DNA from: Thalassotalea atypica
GTDB lineage: Bacteria; Pseudomonadota; Gammaproteobacteria; Enterobacterales; Alteromonadaceae
Assembly (NCBI RefSeq): GCF_030295975.1
Contig: NZ_AP027364.1
Span: 2,666,001-2,730,000 of the forward strand
DNA length: 64,000 nt
Reading direction: 5' to 3'
This document shows positions 20,074 to 28,812 of this stretch, piece by piece (within the stretch, counting starts at the first letter, position 1; each line of letters opens with the position of its first letter). The notes beneath the pieces are model-generated. The model was not told the origin of the DNA and did no database searches. It saw nothing but the letters and a program-made list of their open reading frames with translations. The position numbers and the translations under genes were made by a program.

Positions 20074-21105
20074 ATGCTCAAGTTAAATGATAGAGTACTC
20101 GTCGAAAACATTTCTGGTATCGGTCCCGTATTTGCCGATGAAATGTCCAAACTAGGTTATATACACGCAGTAGATCTGCTTGCCTCAGAAGAAAGCCAAC
20201 TAATAGCAACTTTATCTAAAATTGATGGTTTAAGTGAATTCAACCTTGAACACTCAATTTTGCCTCAAGCACGAATGCTAAGATTACCTCATTGCACCGA
20301 AGCCATCGCAGATGCCTTGGTCGAAGCAGCTTATCATAGATATTCTGATTTCTTATCTGTCAATATCAGCAATATCCACACCATAGTATCTGACGCTTTG
20401 GGCGAAGAAAAAAATAACAGTAACCTTATTTTGGCCCATGAAATGCTTTTGACGGCAGTACAACTTGCAGTAACGAGTTCAGCCCGAGTGGTTGTTTACG
20501 ACAGTGAGACCAATGCAGTTATTGAAGACGCTGAAGTAGTGATTAATGGTGATAGACGAACCAATAGCTTTAACCAACTCAAACACATGACTGACAACAA
20601 TGGGGTCGTTGATTTTGAAGGGATAGCACCGCTACCAACTGTATTTAAAGCCACTGCTGCAGGTTATAAAACGTCGTCTTTTCTCGGTACATTAAGGCCT
20701 CAATCACACCACATCTACAACATTTACCTAAAAGCAGGTACTGAAAGCTTGCCACAATTCAACGAGTTTCTTGGCGGTTTTGCCATAGGTCACACCATAT
20801 TGCCCTCTGTTCGTCGAACCGTTGATCTTGATAGCTTGCCCGAAAAGCCCCCCATTTGTATTGAGGCAATCAAAACTGATGAAGCAATCGCGGGAAGTCT
20901 ATGGTTTAAGCATCAGGACGATACCGTCATTATATATCGATTACGTATTGATTTAAGCCTATTGCCAAATGATATAGCTCACGGCGATGTGCTTTTACCT
21001 AACGAAAGTGGCTGGCAAATACATCCAGAAGCAATGACACCCGGGCAGTATAGGGAAACATTAAGAGAACAGCGAATGCCTGTGCCACAAGGAGGAACAT
21101 TATAA
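20074..21105 (+). CDS. Helix-hairpin-helix protein with a beta-sandwich domain, function unknown
   Basis: A 343-residue soluble protein without signal peptide. The N-terminus has a helix-hairpin-helix-like segment (ISGIGPVFADEMSKLGY, about 12-28) of the DUF4332/DNA-binding type. Residues about 150-235 look like a carboxypeptidase-regulatory/transthyretin-like beta sandwich (VVVYDSETNAVIEDAEVVING...VDFEGIAPLP...ATAAGYKT). The C-terminal 110 residues are not recognised. Start chosen at ATG 20074, five bases after GGAGG, not the in-frame ATG at 20062, which overlaps the RBS. It is the first gene of a three-gene coupled operon; its stop overlaps the next start (TAATG). Confidence 0.8.
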   Translation: MLKLNDRVLVENISGIGPVFADEMSKLGYIHAVDLLASEESQLIATLSKIDGLSEFNLEHSILPQARMLRLPHCTEAIADALVEAAYHRYSDFLSVNISNIHTIVSDALGEEKNNSNLILAHEMLLTAVQLAVTSSARVVVYDSETNAVIEDAEVVINGDRRTNSFNQLKHMTDNNGVVDFEGIAPLPTVFKATAAGYKTSSFLGTLRPQSHHIYNIYLKAGTESLPQFNEFLGGFAIGHTILPSVRRTVDLDSLPEKPPICIEAIKTDEAIAGSLWFKHQDDTVIIYRLRIDLSLLPNDIAHGDVLLPNESGWQIHPEAMTPGQYRETLREQRMPVPQGGTL

Positions 21106-21668
21106 TGTCATTTTTTAAAGGTTATATGTACGAATGGAAACCATCTGCAAATGCCTGTGCTCAGTGTCTTGCCAGGCCATTGCTAAATGTTACTAAGCCC
21201 GGAAAACCACATAAACATTGTAAATGCAAAATCAAAAAAGAGCCCTTATTAGAAAAAAAGTTGGAAAGCTATTCTCGAACACTGATAAACAGTACGAGCC
21301 ATGAAGAGCTGATCACGATGGTTATCCCGGGTAATTGCATAGAAGTTGAGCACACCACTAGTGCTACATCCACTAATTCATGGGAAGTAAGTGCTGGATT
21401 TGAAGGTAAAGGCATATCTGTTGGTGGTTCAGTAGGTAACGAATCAACAAATGAACAATCAACCACAGTAAAGCAGAAATTCTGTCATGGCGGCGTATGT
21501 GAAAACAGCACGGAATACATTTTTGCAACGTATGAGACCGACACTTATTTGATCACCAAAATCTATCGAATAAAAACACTTTCTGTGCCAGTGAGTATGT
21601 CGATTGTCGAAAATACCTACGAATATGAAATGACCCAGACAGATATAAAGGTGCGTTGTGAGCAATAA
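21105..21668 (+). CDS. Cys/His-rich small protein of the three-gene operon, function unknown
   Basis: A 187-residue soluble protein. The N-terminus has C18-x2-C21 and then H36, H38, C39 and C41 (CAQC...KPHKHCKC), a possible zinc site. Its spacing recalls the C-x2-C...HxxCxC motif at the end of phage Mu gpF-like proteins. A central glycine/serine-rich stretch (SAGFEGKGISVGGSVG) and a beta-rich C-terminus with a further Cys pair follow. It starts in a TAATG overlap behind GGAGGAAC and ends 11 bases inside the nuclease gene, so translation is coupled on both sides. No characterised family was recognised. Confidence 0.75.
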   Translation: MSFFKGYMYEWKPSANACAQCLARPLLNVTKPGKPHKHCKCKIKKEPLLEKKLESYSRTLINSTSHEELITMVIPGNCIEVEHTTSATSTNSWEVSAGFEGKGISVGGSVGNESTNEQSTTVKQKFCHGGVCENSTEYIFATYETDTYLITKIYRIKTLSVPVSMSIVENTYEYEMTQTDIKVRCEQ

Positions 21669-22647
21669 TTATTTTGTCTGTTGGTGGAACCTAGAAAATC
21701 TGTTTGACTCGGCGCGATCACCTCGTCGTTCAAGTAAATTAAAACGAGCACTGGGGAAGTCTATTAACCAGTGGACCACCCGCTTAAGAGACAAAAAGAT
21801 ATCTCAATTGGTTAAAGTGATCTCATATTTAAATAACGGTGCTGGCCCTGACCTTCTTGGTGTTTGCGAAGTAGAAAACAGTTATGTAATTAAACGCCTA
21901 GTCGATGCATTAAATGGCCAACTTCACAAGAGAAACTACACTTACATACACTACGACTCCAAAGACAAAAGAGGTATCGATATTGCCTTCATTTATGAAG
22001 GCACAAAATTCATTACATCCAACGACCAAGTTTTTCAACACTCAGTCATGCGGCGCACAGCGACGAGGGATATTCTGCAAGCTAACTTTACCACTAAGCC
22101 TTTAGGGCGAAAGTTAATCGTTTTTGCTAACCATTGGCCTGCCCGTTCTGGCGGCGTGTTAAAGTCGAGCGGTTATCGGCAAATAGCGGGTGAAACCTTA
22201 GCTTACTTTCACCAAAGGGCAATAGAAATACAGGGTAAAAAAACAGCTGTACTGGTCATGGGTGATTTTAATGATGAGCCCTTTGATACTTCTTTGGTAG
22301 ATCATGCGCTAAGTACCCGTGATCGCACCAAAGTATTGCGCGCCTCCACGCCAAGAGTACTCAACCTGATGTGGCCAAAATTGAGTCATTCACAAGGCAC
22401 TTATTACTTTGATAATTTCCCTTATATGCTGGATCAGTTTCTCGTCAATCATTATATGCTTAATCCGTCTTCTGTCCTCAAAATAGACATCAACTCCATT
22501 GCTATTGAAAATACTTGTCCAGGATTTATCGATGAAAATTCGGCTTATCCTCAACCCCTTCGTTTTGGTGGGTTAGGCAAATCTGTCAATACTGAAGGTT
22601 TTTCAGATCATTTTCCTATATCGGTAATTATTGAAGAAAGCGACTGA
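21658..22647 (+). CDS. Endonuclease/exonuclease/phosphatase (EEP) family protein
   Basis: A 329-residue protein with the EEP fold's landmarks in order: WNLENLFD at the N-terminus, GVCEVEN (catalytic Glu), NHWPARSGG, MGDFNDEPFD (Asp/Asn) and the C-terminal SDHFPI (Asp-His). All key catalytic residues are present, so it should be an active Mg-dependent nuclease or phosphodiesterase. No signal peptide. It uses GTG at 21658, overlapping the previous gene by 11 bases. It is the third and last gene of the operon, followed by a terminator. Confidence 0.85.
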   Translation: MSNNYFVCWWNLENLFDSARSPRRSSKLKRALGKSINQWTTRLRDKKISQLVKVISYLNNGAGPDLLGVCEVENSYVIKRLVDALNGQLHKRNYTYIHYDSKDKRGIDIAFIYEGTKFITSNDQVFQHSVMRRTATRDILQANFTTKPLGRKLIVFANHWPARSGGVLKSSGYRQIAGETLAYFHQRAIEIQGKKTAVLVMGDFNDEPFDTSLVDHALSTRDRTKVLRASTPRVLNLMWPKLSHSQGTYYFDNFPYMLDQFLVNHYMLNPSSVLKIDINSIAIENTCPGFIDENSAYPQPLRFGGLGKSVNTEGFSDHFPISVIIEESD

Positions 22648-22688
22648 TAAAGGCTGTATGTGGGCAGGTATATTCGTATTTGGATAAT

Positions 22689-22725
22689 AAAGCTCTCTAT
22701 TTTCATCAAAACAGAGAGCCTTTAT
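22689..22725. terminator. Bidirectional terminator after the EEP nuclease operon
   Basis: Inverted repeat GCTCTCT (22692-22698) and AGAGAGC (22713-22719) flanked by A- and T-runs, between two convergent genes. Confidence 0.75.
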
Positions 22726-22740
22726 CAAAGAAATAATTGG

Positions 22741-23316
22741 TTAATGTTTCTCATCCAACGCCTGTTGTAGCTGAATCAGCTCTTCTTTACTAAATTTACC
22801 AGACTTAATCATATGCAATAAAGCTTGAGTGCTACTGCCGCTATGTTTAACTTTTACGACCTTCTCACCGCCGTGATGAATGAATTTTTTAACCACTTTG
22901 GTGACATCGTCGCCCAGCTCTTCACTGTCCACATCTATCACAACGATATTTTCGCCATTTTCGGTGAAAAAGCTTGAGTCTTCACCTTCAACATGACGAT
23001 GCTTCACTAAGTGTAAATCAGACGATAACTTACTTAGTGTTGAGAGTAACTTCTCTCGCTCCTGCTCTGGCAAATCAGACAAAGCTGCTGCTAATTTATC
23101 TTGGTCGTGAAAGATATCCATAGGGATCACTTTCTCCATTTTTTTACCGTTTGCATCAATAAATAAATGCGCGTCTTGCCCGCCGTCCACTTCAACTTTA
23201 ATTTGATGTACTTCTTTGTGCAGTTGATGTGCTTTATCATCACCAGCAATAGCGTAATTTGCGACCATCCCAGCTAAAATTGAAAGGGCTAATGTTAATG
23301 GCTTTGTAAATTTCAT
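22741..23316 (-). CDS. Periplasmic protein divergent from a sigma-54 two-component system
   Basis: A 191-residue protein with a clear signal peptide (MKFTKPLTLALSILAGMVANYAIA). The mature part is rich in His, Asp and Glu (KAHQLHKEVHQ, HLVKHRHVEGED, KKFIHHGGEKVV), suggesting metal binding. The C-terminal 25 residues (SGKFSKEELIQLQQALDEKH) form a helix typical of short sensing or chaperone tails. Start chosen at 23316, with GAGGAA five bases before, over the longer frame. It has a sigma-54 promoter and shares twin operators with the kinase gene. The arrangement recalls ZraP with ZraSR, but the sequence is not ZraP. Confidence 0.78.
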   Translation of the reverse strand: MKFTKPLTLALSILAGMVANYAIAGDDKAHQLHKEVHQIKVEVDGGQDAHLFIDANGKKMEKVIPMDIFHDQDKLAAALSDLPEQEREKLLSTLSKLSSDLHLVKHRHVEGEDSSFFTENGENIVVIDVDSEELGDDVTKVVKKFIHHGGEKVVKVKHSGSSTQALLHMIKSGKFSKEELIQLQQALDEKH

Positions 23317-23357
23317 GATATTCCTCATTATGTTTATTCTTAATTCCTCTTGGATAA

Positions 23358-23374
23358 CGCTATATTTGTGCCAA
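23358..23374 (-). promoter_or_regulatory. Sigma-54 promoter of the periplasmic protein gene
   Basis: The minus strand reads TTGGCACAAATATAGCG: TGGCAC, then five bases, then a -12 element keeping GC. Predicted transcription start lies about 30 bases before the gene's ATG. Confidence 0.7.
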
Positions 23375-23436
23375 TTTAAAAAATATAAAAATTTCAATGA
23401 ATTAAAAACAAAAATGGAAGAAGAAGCTGCTCATAT

Positions 23437-23474
23437 TCCTGATATCAGGAGCTAGATTTCCTGATATCAGGAAA
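23437..23474. promoter_or_regulatory. Twin palindromic operators (upstream activating sites)
   Basis: Two perfect palindromes share the core TCCTGATATCAGGA: 23437-23450 (14 bp) and 23457-23474 (18 bp, TTTCCTGATATCAGGAAA). Their centres are 22 bp apart, about two helical turns. They lie 63-115 bases upstream of both divergent sigma-54 promoters, as expected for the NtrC-class regulator encoded next door. Confidence 0.85.
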
Positions 23475-23544
23475 TAAATTTCATCGTTACGCTAAGTCAA
23501 ATCACTAAGTAACTGTTTTTATACTGCTTTATTATCAAAGCCCC

Positions 23545-23561
23545 TTGGCATTATACTTGTA
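23545..23561 (+). promoter_or_regulatory. Sigma-54 promoter of the kinase-regulator operon
   Basis: TTGGCATTATACTTGTA: TGGCAT, five bases, TTGTA. The -24 element is good; the -12 element has TG-T in place of GC, so this promoter may be weak. It lies 43 bases before the kinase start. Confidence 0.55.
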
Positions 23562-23603
23562 GGCACTACACTATTACTAAGTATTCACGTTCCTGTTGGT
23601 TTT

Positions 23604-25118
23604 ATGTCGTTAAGAAATTATCTGTTTTGCCTAATTGGCGTCTTAATTTTGCTGTTGACCTTGTCTCAACTGGTGTTAGTCAACTGGATCAATGAGAATT
23701 TAAATCAAGAAGTTCAAAAACAAGCAACGCAATTAAGTAAACAAGTGGTCAAGTTGGCCGTAAATGAAATGGCCTTCATCCACAAAGAAACACAAACTCC
23801 AATTAAACGTGTAGTAAAAAGATCAGTAACAAATAACAGTGAACACCATGATATTCAAAATGTAGAAATTATTGCTGTGCCGTCAAGCGAAGAAATAAGT
23901 GGATTGTTAGAAAAGCACGCCGATGGCAATGAATACACCATAGCCGTTGACCATCAAGGTAATGAAATTGATGCTGAAAAAATTAAGCGAGAATTGAATC
24001 AGTTAGTTGAGAAAATTCATGGCAATCGGTTGATACATACAAACAGTGCCAACAAAGCCGTTTTTGAAGTATACAGTGATAGTAGTAGCGGAAGCGACAG
24101 CAATGGTTCTAACCAAAACACCACCAACGTTGCTGAGCGTCACTTGCTGGTAGAAACATTACCGTTAGGAGACAATACTCAAAAACTCATTCAAACCATT
24201 GAGATCATGATTACCGCAAGTGCGATTATTGCCCTTGCTTTTGCCTTTTGGCTTAGCGTGAAATTTAGCCGACCACTAAAACGCCTGACCACAGGTTTTG
24301 ACGCAGTTGCACAAGGCAACTACCAAATCAGTGTAGAGCAAAGCGGTGTTAAAGAAATTCGCCAAACCATCACACAATTTAATGACATGGTTGCCAAGGT
24401 AAAAACACTCACTCAGGCACAATTACAAAATCAAGATATTGAAAACTTAGCAGAACTAGGAGAAGTCAGCAGAGGCCTTGCACACTCCCTACGCAACCCT
24501 ATTCATACGATTGGTTTATCTATCGAGCAAATGCTGGAGCCAACACTAAAAGAAAAAGACAGGATCAAGCTAATCACCACCATTAAAAACAAAATAGCCC
24601 ACATCGATTTAAATATTAAAGCTTTGCTGACCTTAACCACGTCAGGGCTAAGTCGAAATGACGATGTCCCGTTACTCGCAGTGGTGCAAGATATTATTCT
24701 TGAATACAAATCCTGCCAAGGCAAACAATTGACCTTTGAGGTCAATGTCGCGGCAGAGATGAAAATAAAAGGGGCCGAGTCTGAAATTCGAAGTATTGTA
24801 CATACACTAATCATTAACGCTTGTCAGGCAAGTCCCGACAACGGCCGAGTAGAAATAATGTCTGAAACAGATCATATCAATGGCATCACATTAACGGTTG
24901 TTGATCACGGCACTGGTTTGTCAAAAGACATAGAGCAACAGCTGTTCAAACCTCACGTTTCCACCAAACCAGAAGGCGCAGGCATGGGACTTTATATCGC
25001 AAAACGTTTAGTCAATTTGCATTATCATGGAGATGTCACGTTAAATAATCTGGTAGAAAATAACAAAGTCAGTGGCTGCAAAGCACTAGTCAACTTCAAG
25101 GTTTCAAATGAGCAATAA
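23604..25118 (+). CDS. Sensor histidine kinase (NtrB-like class) with periplasmic sensor
   Basis: A 504-residue membrane kinase. TM1 is at about 5-25; a periplasmic domain of about 175 residues contains a Ser/Asn-rich linker (SSSGSDSNGSNQN); TM2 is about 200-220; then HAMP. The HisKA-like box has H294 in GLAHSLRNPIH. The HATPase domain shows NACQASPDN and GAGMGLYIAKRL. The LRNP pattern after the His is typical of kinases paired with NtrC-type regulators. It overlaps the regulator gene by 11 bases. It may sense an envelope or metal signal together with the divergent periplasmic protein. Confidence 0.88.
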   Translation: MSLRNYLFCLIGVLILLLTLSQLVLVNWINENLNQEVQKQATQLSKQVVKLAVNEMAFIHKETQTPIKRVVKRSVTNNSEHHDIQNVEIIAVPSSEEISGLLEKHADGNEYTIAVDHQGNEIDAEKIKRELNQLVEKIHGNRLIHTNSANKAVFEVYSDSSSGSDSNGSNQNTTNVAERHLLVETLPLGDNTQKLIQTIEIMITASAIIALAFAFWLSVKFSRPLKRLTTGFDAVAQGNYQISVEQSGVKEIRQTITQFNDMVAKVKTLTQAQLQNQDIENLAELGEVSRGLAHSLRNPIHTIGLSIEQMLEPTLKEKDRIKLITTIKNKIAHIDLNIKALLTLTTSGLSRNDDVPLLAVVQDIILEYKSCQGKQLTFEVNVAAEMKIKGAESEIRSIVHTLIINACQASPDNGRVEIMSETDHINGITLTVVDHGTGLSKDIEQQLFKPHVSTKPEGAGMGLYIAKRLVNLHYHGDVTLNNLVENNKVSGCKALVNFKVSNEQ

Positions 25119-26472
25119 AATTTCCGTACTCGTTGTAGAGGATGAGCAAGAACAGCGTGCCTTAGTCTGCGATATATTAACCATGAGTGGCTTTCATGTA
25201 GTTGACGCTGACAGTGTCGAACAAGCGATTTTACACATTAAAGATAATCACTTTGATGTTGTTTTTTCAGATTGGAAACTAGGTCAACTTTCGGGCATAG
25301 ATTTATTACGTTATGTCAGGTCAAATCAAGCAGAATTAGGCTTTGTGATCGCGACCGCCTACGGCACGATTTCTCATGCCGTTGAAGCATTACAGCAAGG
25401 CGCTGATGATTACCTGCCTAAACCCTTTCAGCGACAAGAGCTGCTGCTGACCATTGATAAAGCATTTAAGGCAAAAACACTTCGAAGCCAAAATAAAACG
25501 CTTACGGCTCAGCTAGCTGAACAAAACAAACTCGTCGGAATTGTTGGTAAAGCACAATGCATGCAGAAAGTTTATCAACGTATCGAAAAAATTTCAGCAA
25601 CCAACGTAACGGCATTAATACTCGGTGAAAGTGGCACAGGTAAAGAGCTTGCCGCTAGAGCCTTACATGAACAATCACAGCGCGCGGCAGAAAAATTCGT
25701 TGCGATAAACTGCGGCGCTATCGCAGAATCGATAGCAGAGGCTGAGCTTTTTGGTGCCGAAAAAGGCGCATTTACGGGGGCAGACAGGCTCAAGGTAGGC
25801 AAGTTCGAAGCGGCCAACAATGGCACTATTTTCCTTGATGAAATTGGTGAATTGCCATTAGCATTACAAGCACACTTACTGCGCTTTTTACAAGAAGGTA
25901 CCATTACCCGGTTAGGGAGCCATGACGACATTAAACTTGACGTTAGGGTCATCGCAGCAACCCATAGAAACCTTGCAGACGATGTCAGCAAGGGTACATT
26001 TAGAGAAGATTTATACTATCGACTAAATGTGGTACCAATAACAATGCCAGCGCTGCGCGAACGACAAGACGACATCCCTATTCTAGTTGATCACTTTGTC
26101 AGCCTTCATGCAAAACAACATAACCTATCAGCGCCCGAAATTGATGAAAACCAATACCGTGCGCTACTCGATTATCATTGGCCAGGTAATGTCCGAGAGT
26201 TATCAAACCGCATAGAGCGATTTGTATTGCTTGGCGACACCGAAGAGCTCACCCAATTGGCCATCAATTCGGCTAATACAGGGCTCACTTCTGACGTGAA
26301 TATTCCCGACATCAGCTTCCCTGAGCAAGGCTACAACTGGGAGCAATTTGAGCAATATTGTCTGCAACAAGCACTAGAAACTAATCAAGGTAATAAAACC
26401 AAGGCCGCAAAATACCTAAAAATGTCATACAAGGCGTTTTTATATCGTCTTGAAAAATATCAAATTAACTAA
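25108..26472 (+). CDS. NtrC-family sigma-54-dependent response regulator
   Basis: A 454-residue regulator. The receiver has phospho-acceptor D55 (VVFSDWKLG). The AAA+ domain has Walker A GESGTGKE (173-180), the sigma-54-contacting GAFTGA loop (220-225) and Walker B FLDEIGELP. A C-terminal Fis-type helix-turn-helix (about 410-450: EQALETNQGNKTKAAKYLKMSYKAF) binds DNA. All residues needed for sigma-54 activation are present. The adjacent divergent sigma-54 promoters and palindromes are its most probable targets, giving positive autoregulation. Confidence 0.92.
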   Translation: MSNKISVLVVEDEQEQRALVCDILTMSGFHVVDADSVEQAILHIKDNHFDVVFSDWKLGQLSGIDLLRYVRSNQAELGFVIATAYGTISHAVEALQQGADDYLPKPFQRQELLLTIDKAFKAKTLRSQNKTLTAQLAEQNKLVGIVGKAQCMQKVYQRIEKISATNVTALILGESGTGKELAARALHEQSQRAAEKFVAINCGAIAESIAEAELFGAEKGAFTGADRLKVGKFEAANNGTIFLDEIGELPLALQAHLLRFLQEGTITRLGSHDDIKLDVRVIAATHRNLADDVSKGTFREDLYYRLNVVPITMPALRERQDDIPILVDHFVSLHAKQHNLSAPEIDENQYRALLDYHWPGNVRELSNRIERFVLLGDTEELTQLAINSANTGLTSDVNIPDISFPEQGYNWEQFEQYCLQQALETNQGNKTKAAKYLKMSYKAFLYRLEKYQIN

Positions 26473-26593
26473 ATTTGGCCATTTGGTTATAACAAAGGTC
26501 TCCACTATTCCTGTTTTGATAACCAATAAATATAACCAACATTCTCCGCTAGGCTAGACTTAATAAGGTGTACAGTGATGATAGGAGGAGAAT

Positions 26594-26806
26594 ATGAGTG
26601 CTATATGGAAAAGCCACGCCATGCATTTAGCCAACTTGATAAGTCAAAATAACGAAACAGAGGCACATCTTTATTTAGAGCAGTTAATGTTGTTTCCAGT
26701 TGATATTCAAGACAAGATCATTGAGGAAATCAGTCATCTTGGCCGTTGCAACAGCGATGCTGTTGCAAATATTATCGGCAGGTATTCCATTATGGATCTG
26801 AAATAA
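26594..26806 (+). CDS. Small conserved-looking protein of unknown function
   Basis: A 70-residue soluble, helical, acidic protein (MSAIWKSHAMHLANLISQ...). It is supported by a strong ribosome-binding site (AGGAGGAG seven bases before ATG) and its own 120-bp upstream gap. No domain is recognised. It is convergent with uvrB with a 5-bp gap and has no terminator in between. Confidence 0.65.
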   Translation: MSAIWKSHAMHLANLISQNNETEAHLYLEQLMLFPVDIQDKIIEEISHLGRCNSDAVANIIGRYSIMDLK

Positions 26807-26811
26807 AGAAA

Positions 26812-28812
26812 TTATCTCGCTAATTGTTGTAGTCTCAATTTAGCGATTTTATCTCTCACTGCAGCAGCTTGTTCAAATTCTAAGTTTTGAGCATGGTCTA
26901 ACATAGATTTTTCAAGCTGCTTAACCTTAACATCAATTTCATCAACGCTAAGTACTTCGTATTCAGCATGAGGCTCCGCCGCTTTCTTAGCTAACTGTTC
27001 AGCAGTACTATATGTTCCAACATCCATCACGTCAGTAATTTTACGCACGACACCTTTAGGTGTGATGCCATTTTCAACGTTGTACTGATGTTGCTTTTCT
27101 CGGCGACGTTCTGTTTCATCAATGGCTTTGCGCATCGATTTAGTGATACGATCAGCATACAATATGGCTCGACCATTGACATTACGTGCAGCACGGCCAA
27201 TGGTTTGAATCAATGAGCGCTCTGATCGCAAGAAACCTTCTTTATCAGCGTCTAAAATCGCGACAAGTGACACTTCAGGCATATCTAATCCTTCCCGAAG
27301 TAAGTTGATGCCAACTAGGACATCAAATTTACCTAAACGAAAATCTCTAATAATCTCAACTCGCTCAACCGTGTCTACATCCGAATGCACATAACGCGTT
27401 TTGATATTATGTTCATCTAAATAGTCAGTTAAGTCTTCTGACATCCTCTTAGTTAACGTAGTTGCTAGCACACGCTCACCTATACTCACCCGCTTGTTAA
27501 TTTCAGAGAGTAAATCATCAACTTGCGTTTCTATCGGACGTACTTCAATTTGCGGATCAAGTAACCCCGTTGGCCTAACAACTTGCTCAGCAATATCATC
27601 GCCTGATTTTTCAAGCTCATAATTACTTGGGGTCGCTGAAACATAAATAGTTTGAGGCGATAATGCTTCAAACTCTTCAAATTTCATCGGTCTGTTATCT
27701 AATGCAGAAGGTAACCTAAAGCCATATTCAACAAGGTTTTCTTTACGAGAACGATCACCTTTATACATAGCACCAATTTGCGGTACAGTGACATGTGACT
27801 CATCAATGATTAATAATCCATCATCCGGTAAATAATCAAACAATGTTGGTGGTGCTTCACCTGCTTCGCGACCTGAAAGGTAACGTGAATAGTTCTCAAT
27901 ACCAGAGCAATAACCCAGCTCTGTCATCATCTCTATATCAAATTGAGTACGCTGGACAATACGTTGCTCTTCCACCAATTTGTTATTTTCTTTGAGTTGC
28001 GCAGAGCGCTCTTTTAATTCAACTTTGACATGTTCAACGGCAGCGAGGATTTTATCCCTAGGGGTAGCGTAATGGGTTTTTGGGTAAACCGTAACACGCG
28101 CTAATGTACGCTCTACCGAGCCCGTTAGCGGGTCAAATTCACTGATTCTTTCAATTTCTTCATCAAATAATTCAACCCGAAGTGCTAACCTGTCAGACTC
28201 AGCAGGGAATATATCGATAACATCGCCCCTCACGCGATAAGTTGCCCGCTGGAAGGCTACATCGTTTCGAGTGTATTGAAGCTCTGCTAGGCGTCTTAAT
28301 ATATCGCGTTGATTAATGATGTCACCTTGTCTTAAATGCAACATCATTTTTAGATAAGAGTCTGGATCGCCTAACCCGTAAATGGCCGATACAGACGCAA
28401 TAATTATCACGTCTCTTCGTTCTAATAACGCTTTAGTGGCTGAAAGTCGCATTTGCTCAATATGGTCATTAATTGAGGCATCTTTCTCAATAAAAGTATC
28501 GGTTGTAGGTACGTACGCTTCAGGCTGATAATAGTCATAGTACGAAACAAAATATTCAACAGCATTGTTCGGGAAAAACTCTTTCATCTCACCGTAAAGC
28601 TGAGCTGCTAGCGTTTTATTTGGGGCGAGCATCATCGTTGGGCGATTAAGTTTCTCTATGACATTAGCCACGGTGTATGTTTTACCAGAACCGGTTACGC
28701 CTAATAGCGTTTGGTGAGCTAAGCCCGACTCAATACCGTCTAACAAAGATTCAATTGCCGTAGGCTGATCGCCGCTTGGTGTGTATTCTGATACTAATTC
28801 CATATTTTTCAT
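26812..28812 (-). CDS. uvrB: Excinuclease ABC subunit B
   Basis: The 666-residue DNA-damage-loading helicase of nucleotide excision repair. Walker A is GVTGSGKT (about 39-46). The beta-hairpin that inserts between strands is [12 protein letters not shown] (about 92). The DEAD-like motif is IIDESH, and the C-terminal UVR domain (about 625-660) ends [17 protein letters not shown]. Full family length. The start codon overlaps the stop of the MATE gene by 4 bases (ATGA), and no LexA-type CTGT-N8-ACAG site is visible near its start. Confidence 0.98.
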   Translation of the reverse strand: MKNMELVSEYTPSGDQPTAIESLLDGIESGLAHQTLLGVTGSGKTYTVANVIEKLNRPTMMLAPNKTLAAQLYGEMKEFFPNNAVEYFVSYYDYYQPEAYVPTTDTFIEKDASINDHIEQMRLSATKALLERRDVIIIASVSAIYGLGDPDSYLKMMLHLRQGDIINQRDILRRLAELQYTRNDVAFQRATYRVRGDVIDIFPAESDRLALRVELFDEEIERISEFDPLTGSVERTLARVTVYPKTHYATPRDKILAAVEHVKVELKERSAQLKENNKLVEEQRIVQRTQFDIEMMTELGYCSGIENYSRYLSGREAGEAPPTLFDYLPDDGLLIIDESHVTVPQIGAMYKGDRSRKENLVEYGFRLPSALDNRPMKFEEFEALSPQTIYVSATPSNYELEKSGDDIAEQVVRPTGLLDPQIEVRPIETQVDDLLSEINKRVSIGERVLATTLTKRMSEDLTDYLDEHNIKTRYVHSDVDTVERVEIIRDFRLGKFDVLVGINLLREGLDMPEVSLVAILDADKEGFLRSERSLIQTIGRAARNVNGRAILYADRITKSMRKAIDETERRREKQHQYNVENGITPKGVVRKITDVMDVGTYSTAEQLAKKAAEPHAEYEVLSVDEIDVKVKQLEKSMLDHAQNLEFEQAAAVRDKIAKLRLQQLAR

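Noticed and set aside
22741-23316. Calling the periplasmic protein ZraP
   Set aside because: Gene layout is Zra-like, but the sequence lacks the ZraP/CpxP LTxxQ-type motifs, so no symbol is given.
25575-25991. 138-codon minus-strand frame rich in Ser, Ala and Cys
   Set aside because: Antisense shadow of the conserved AAA+ domain of the NtrC-type regulator.
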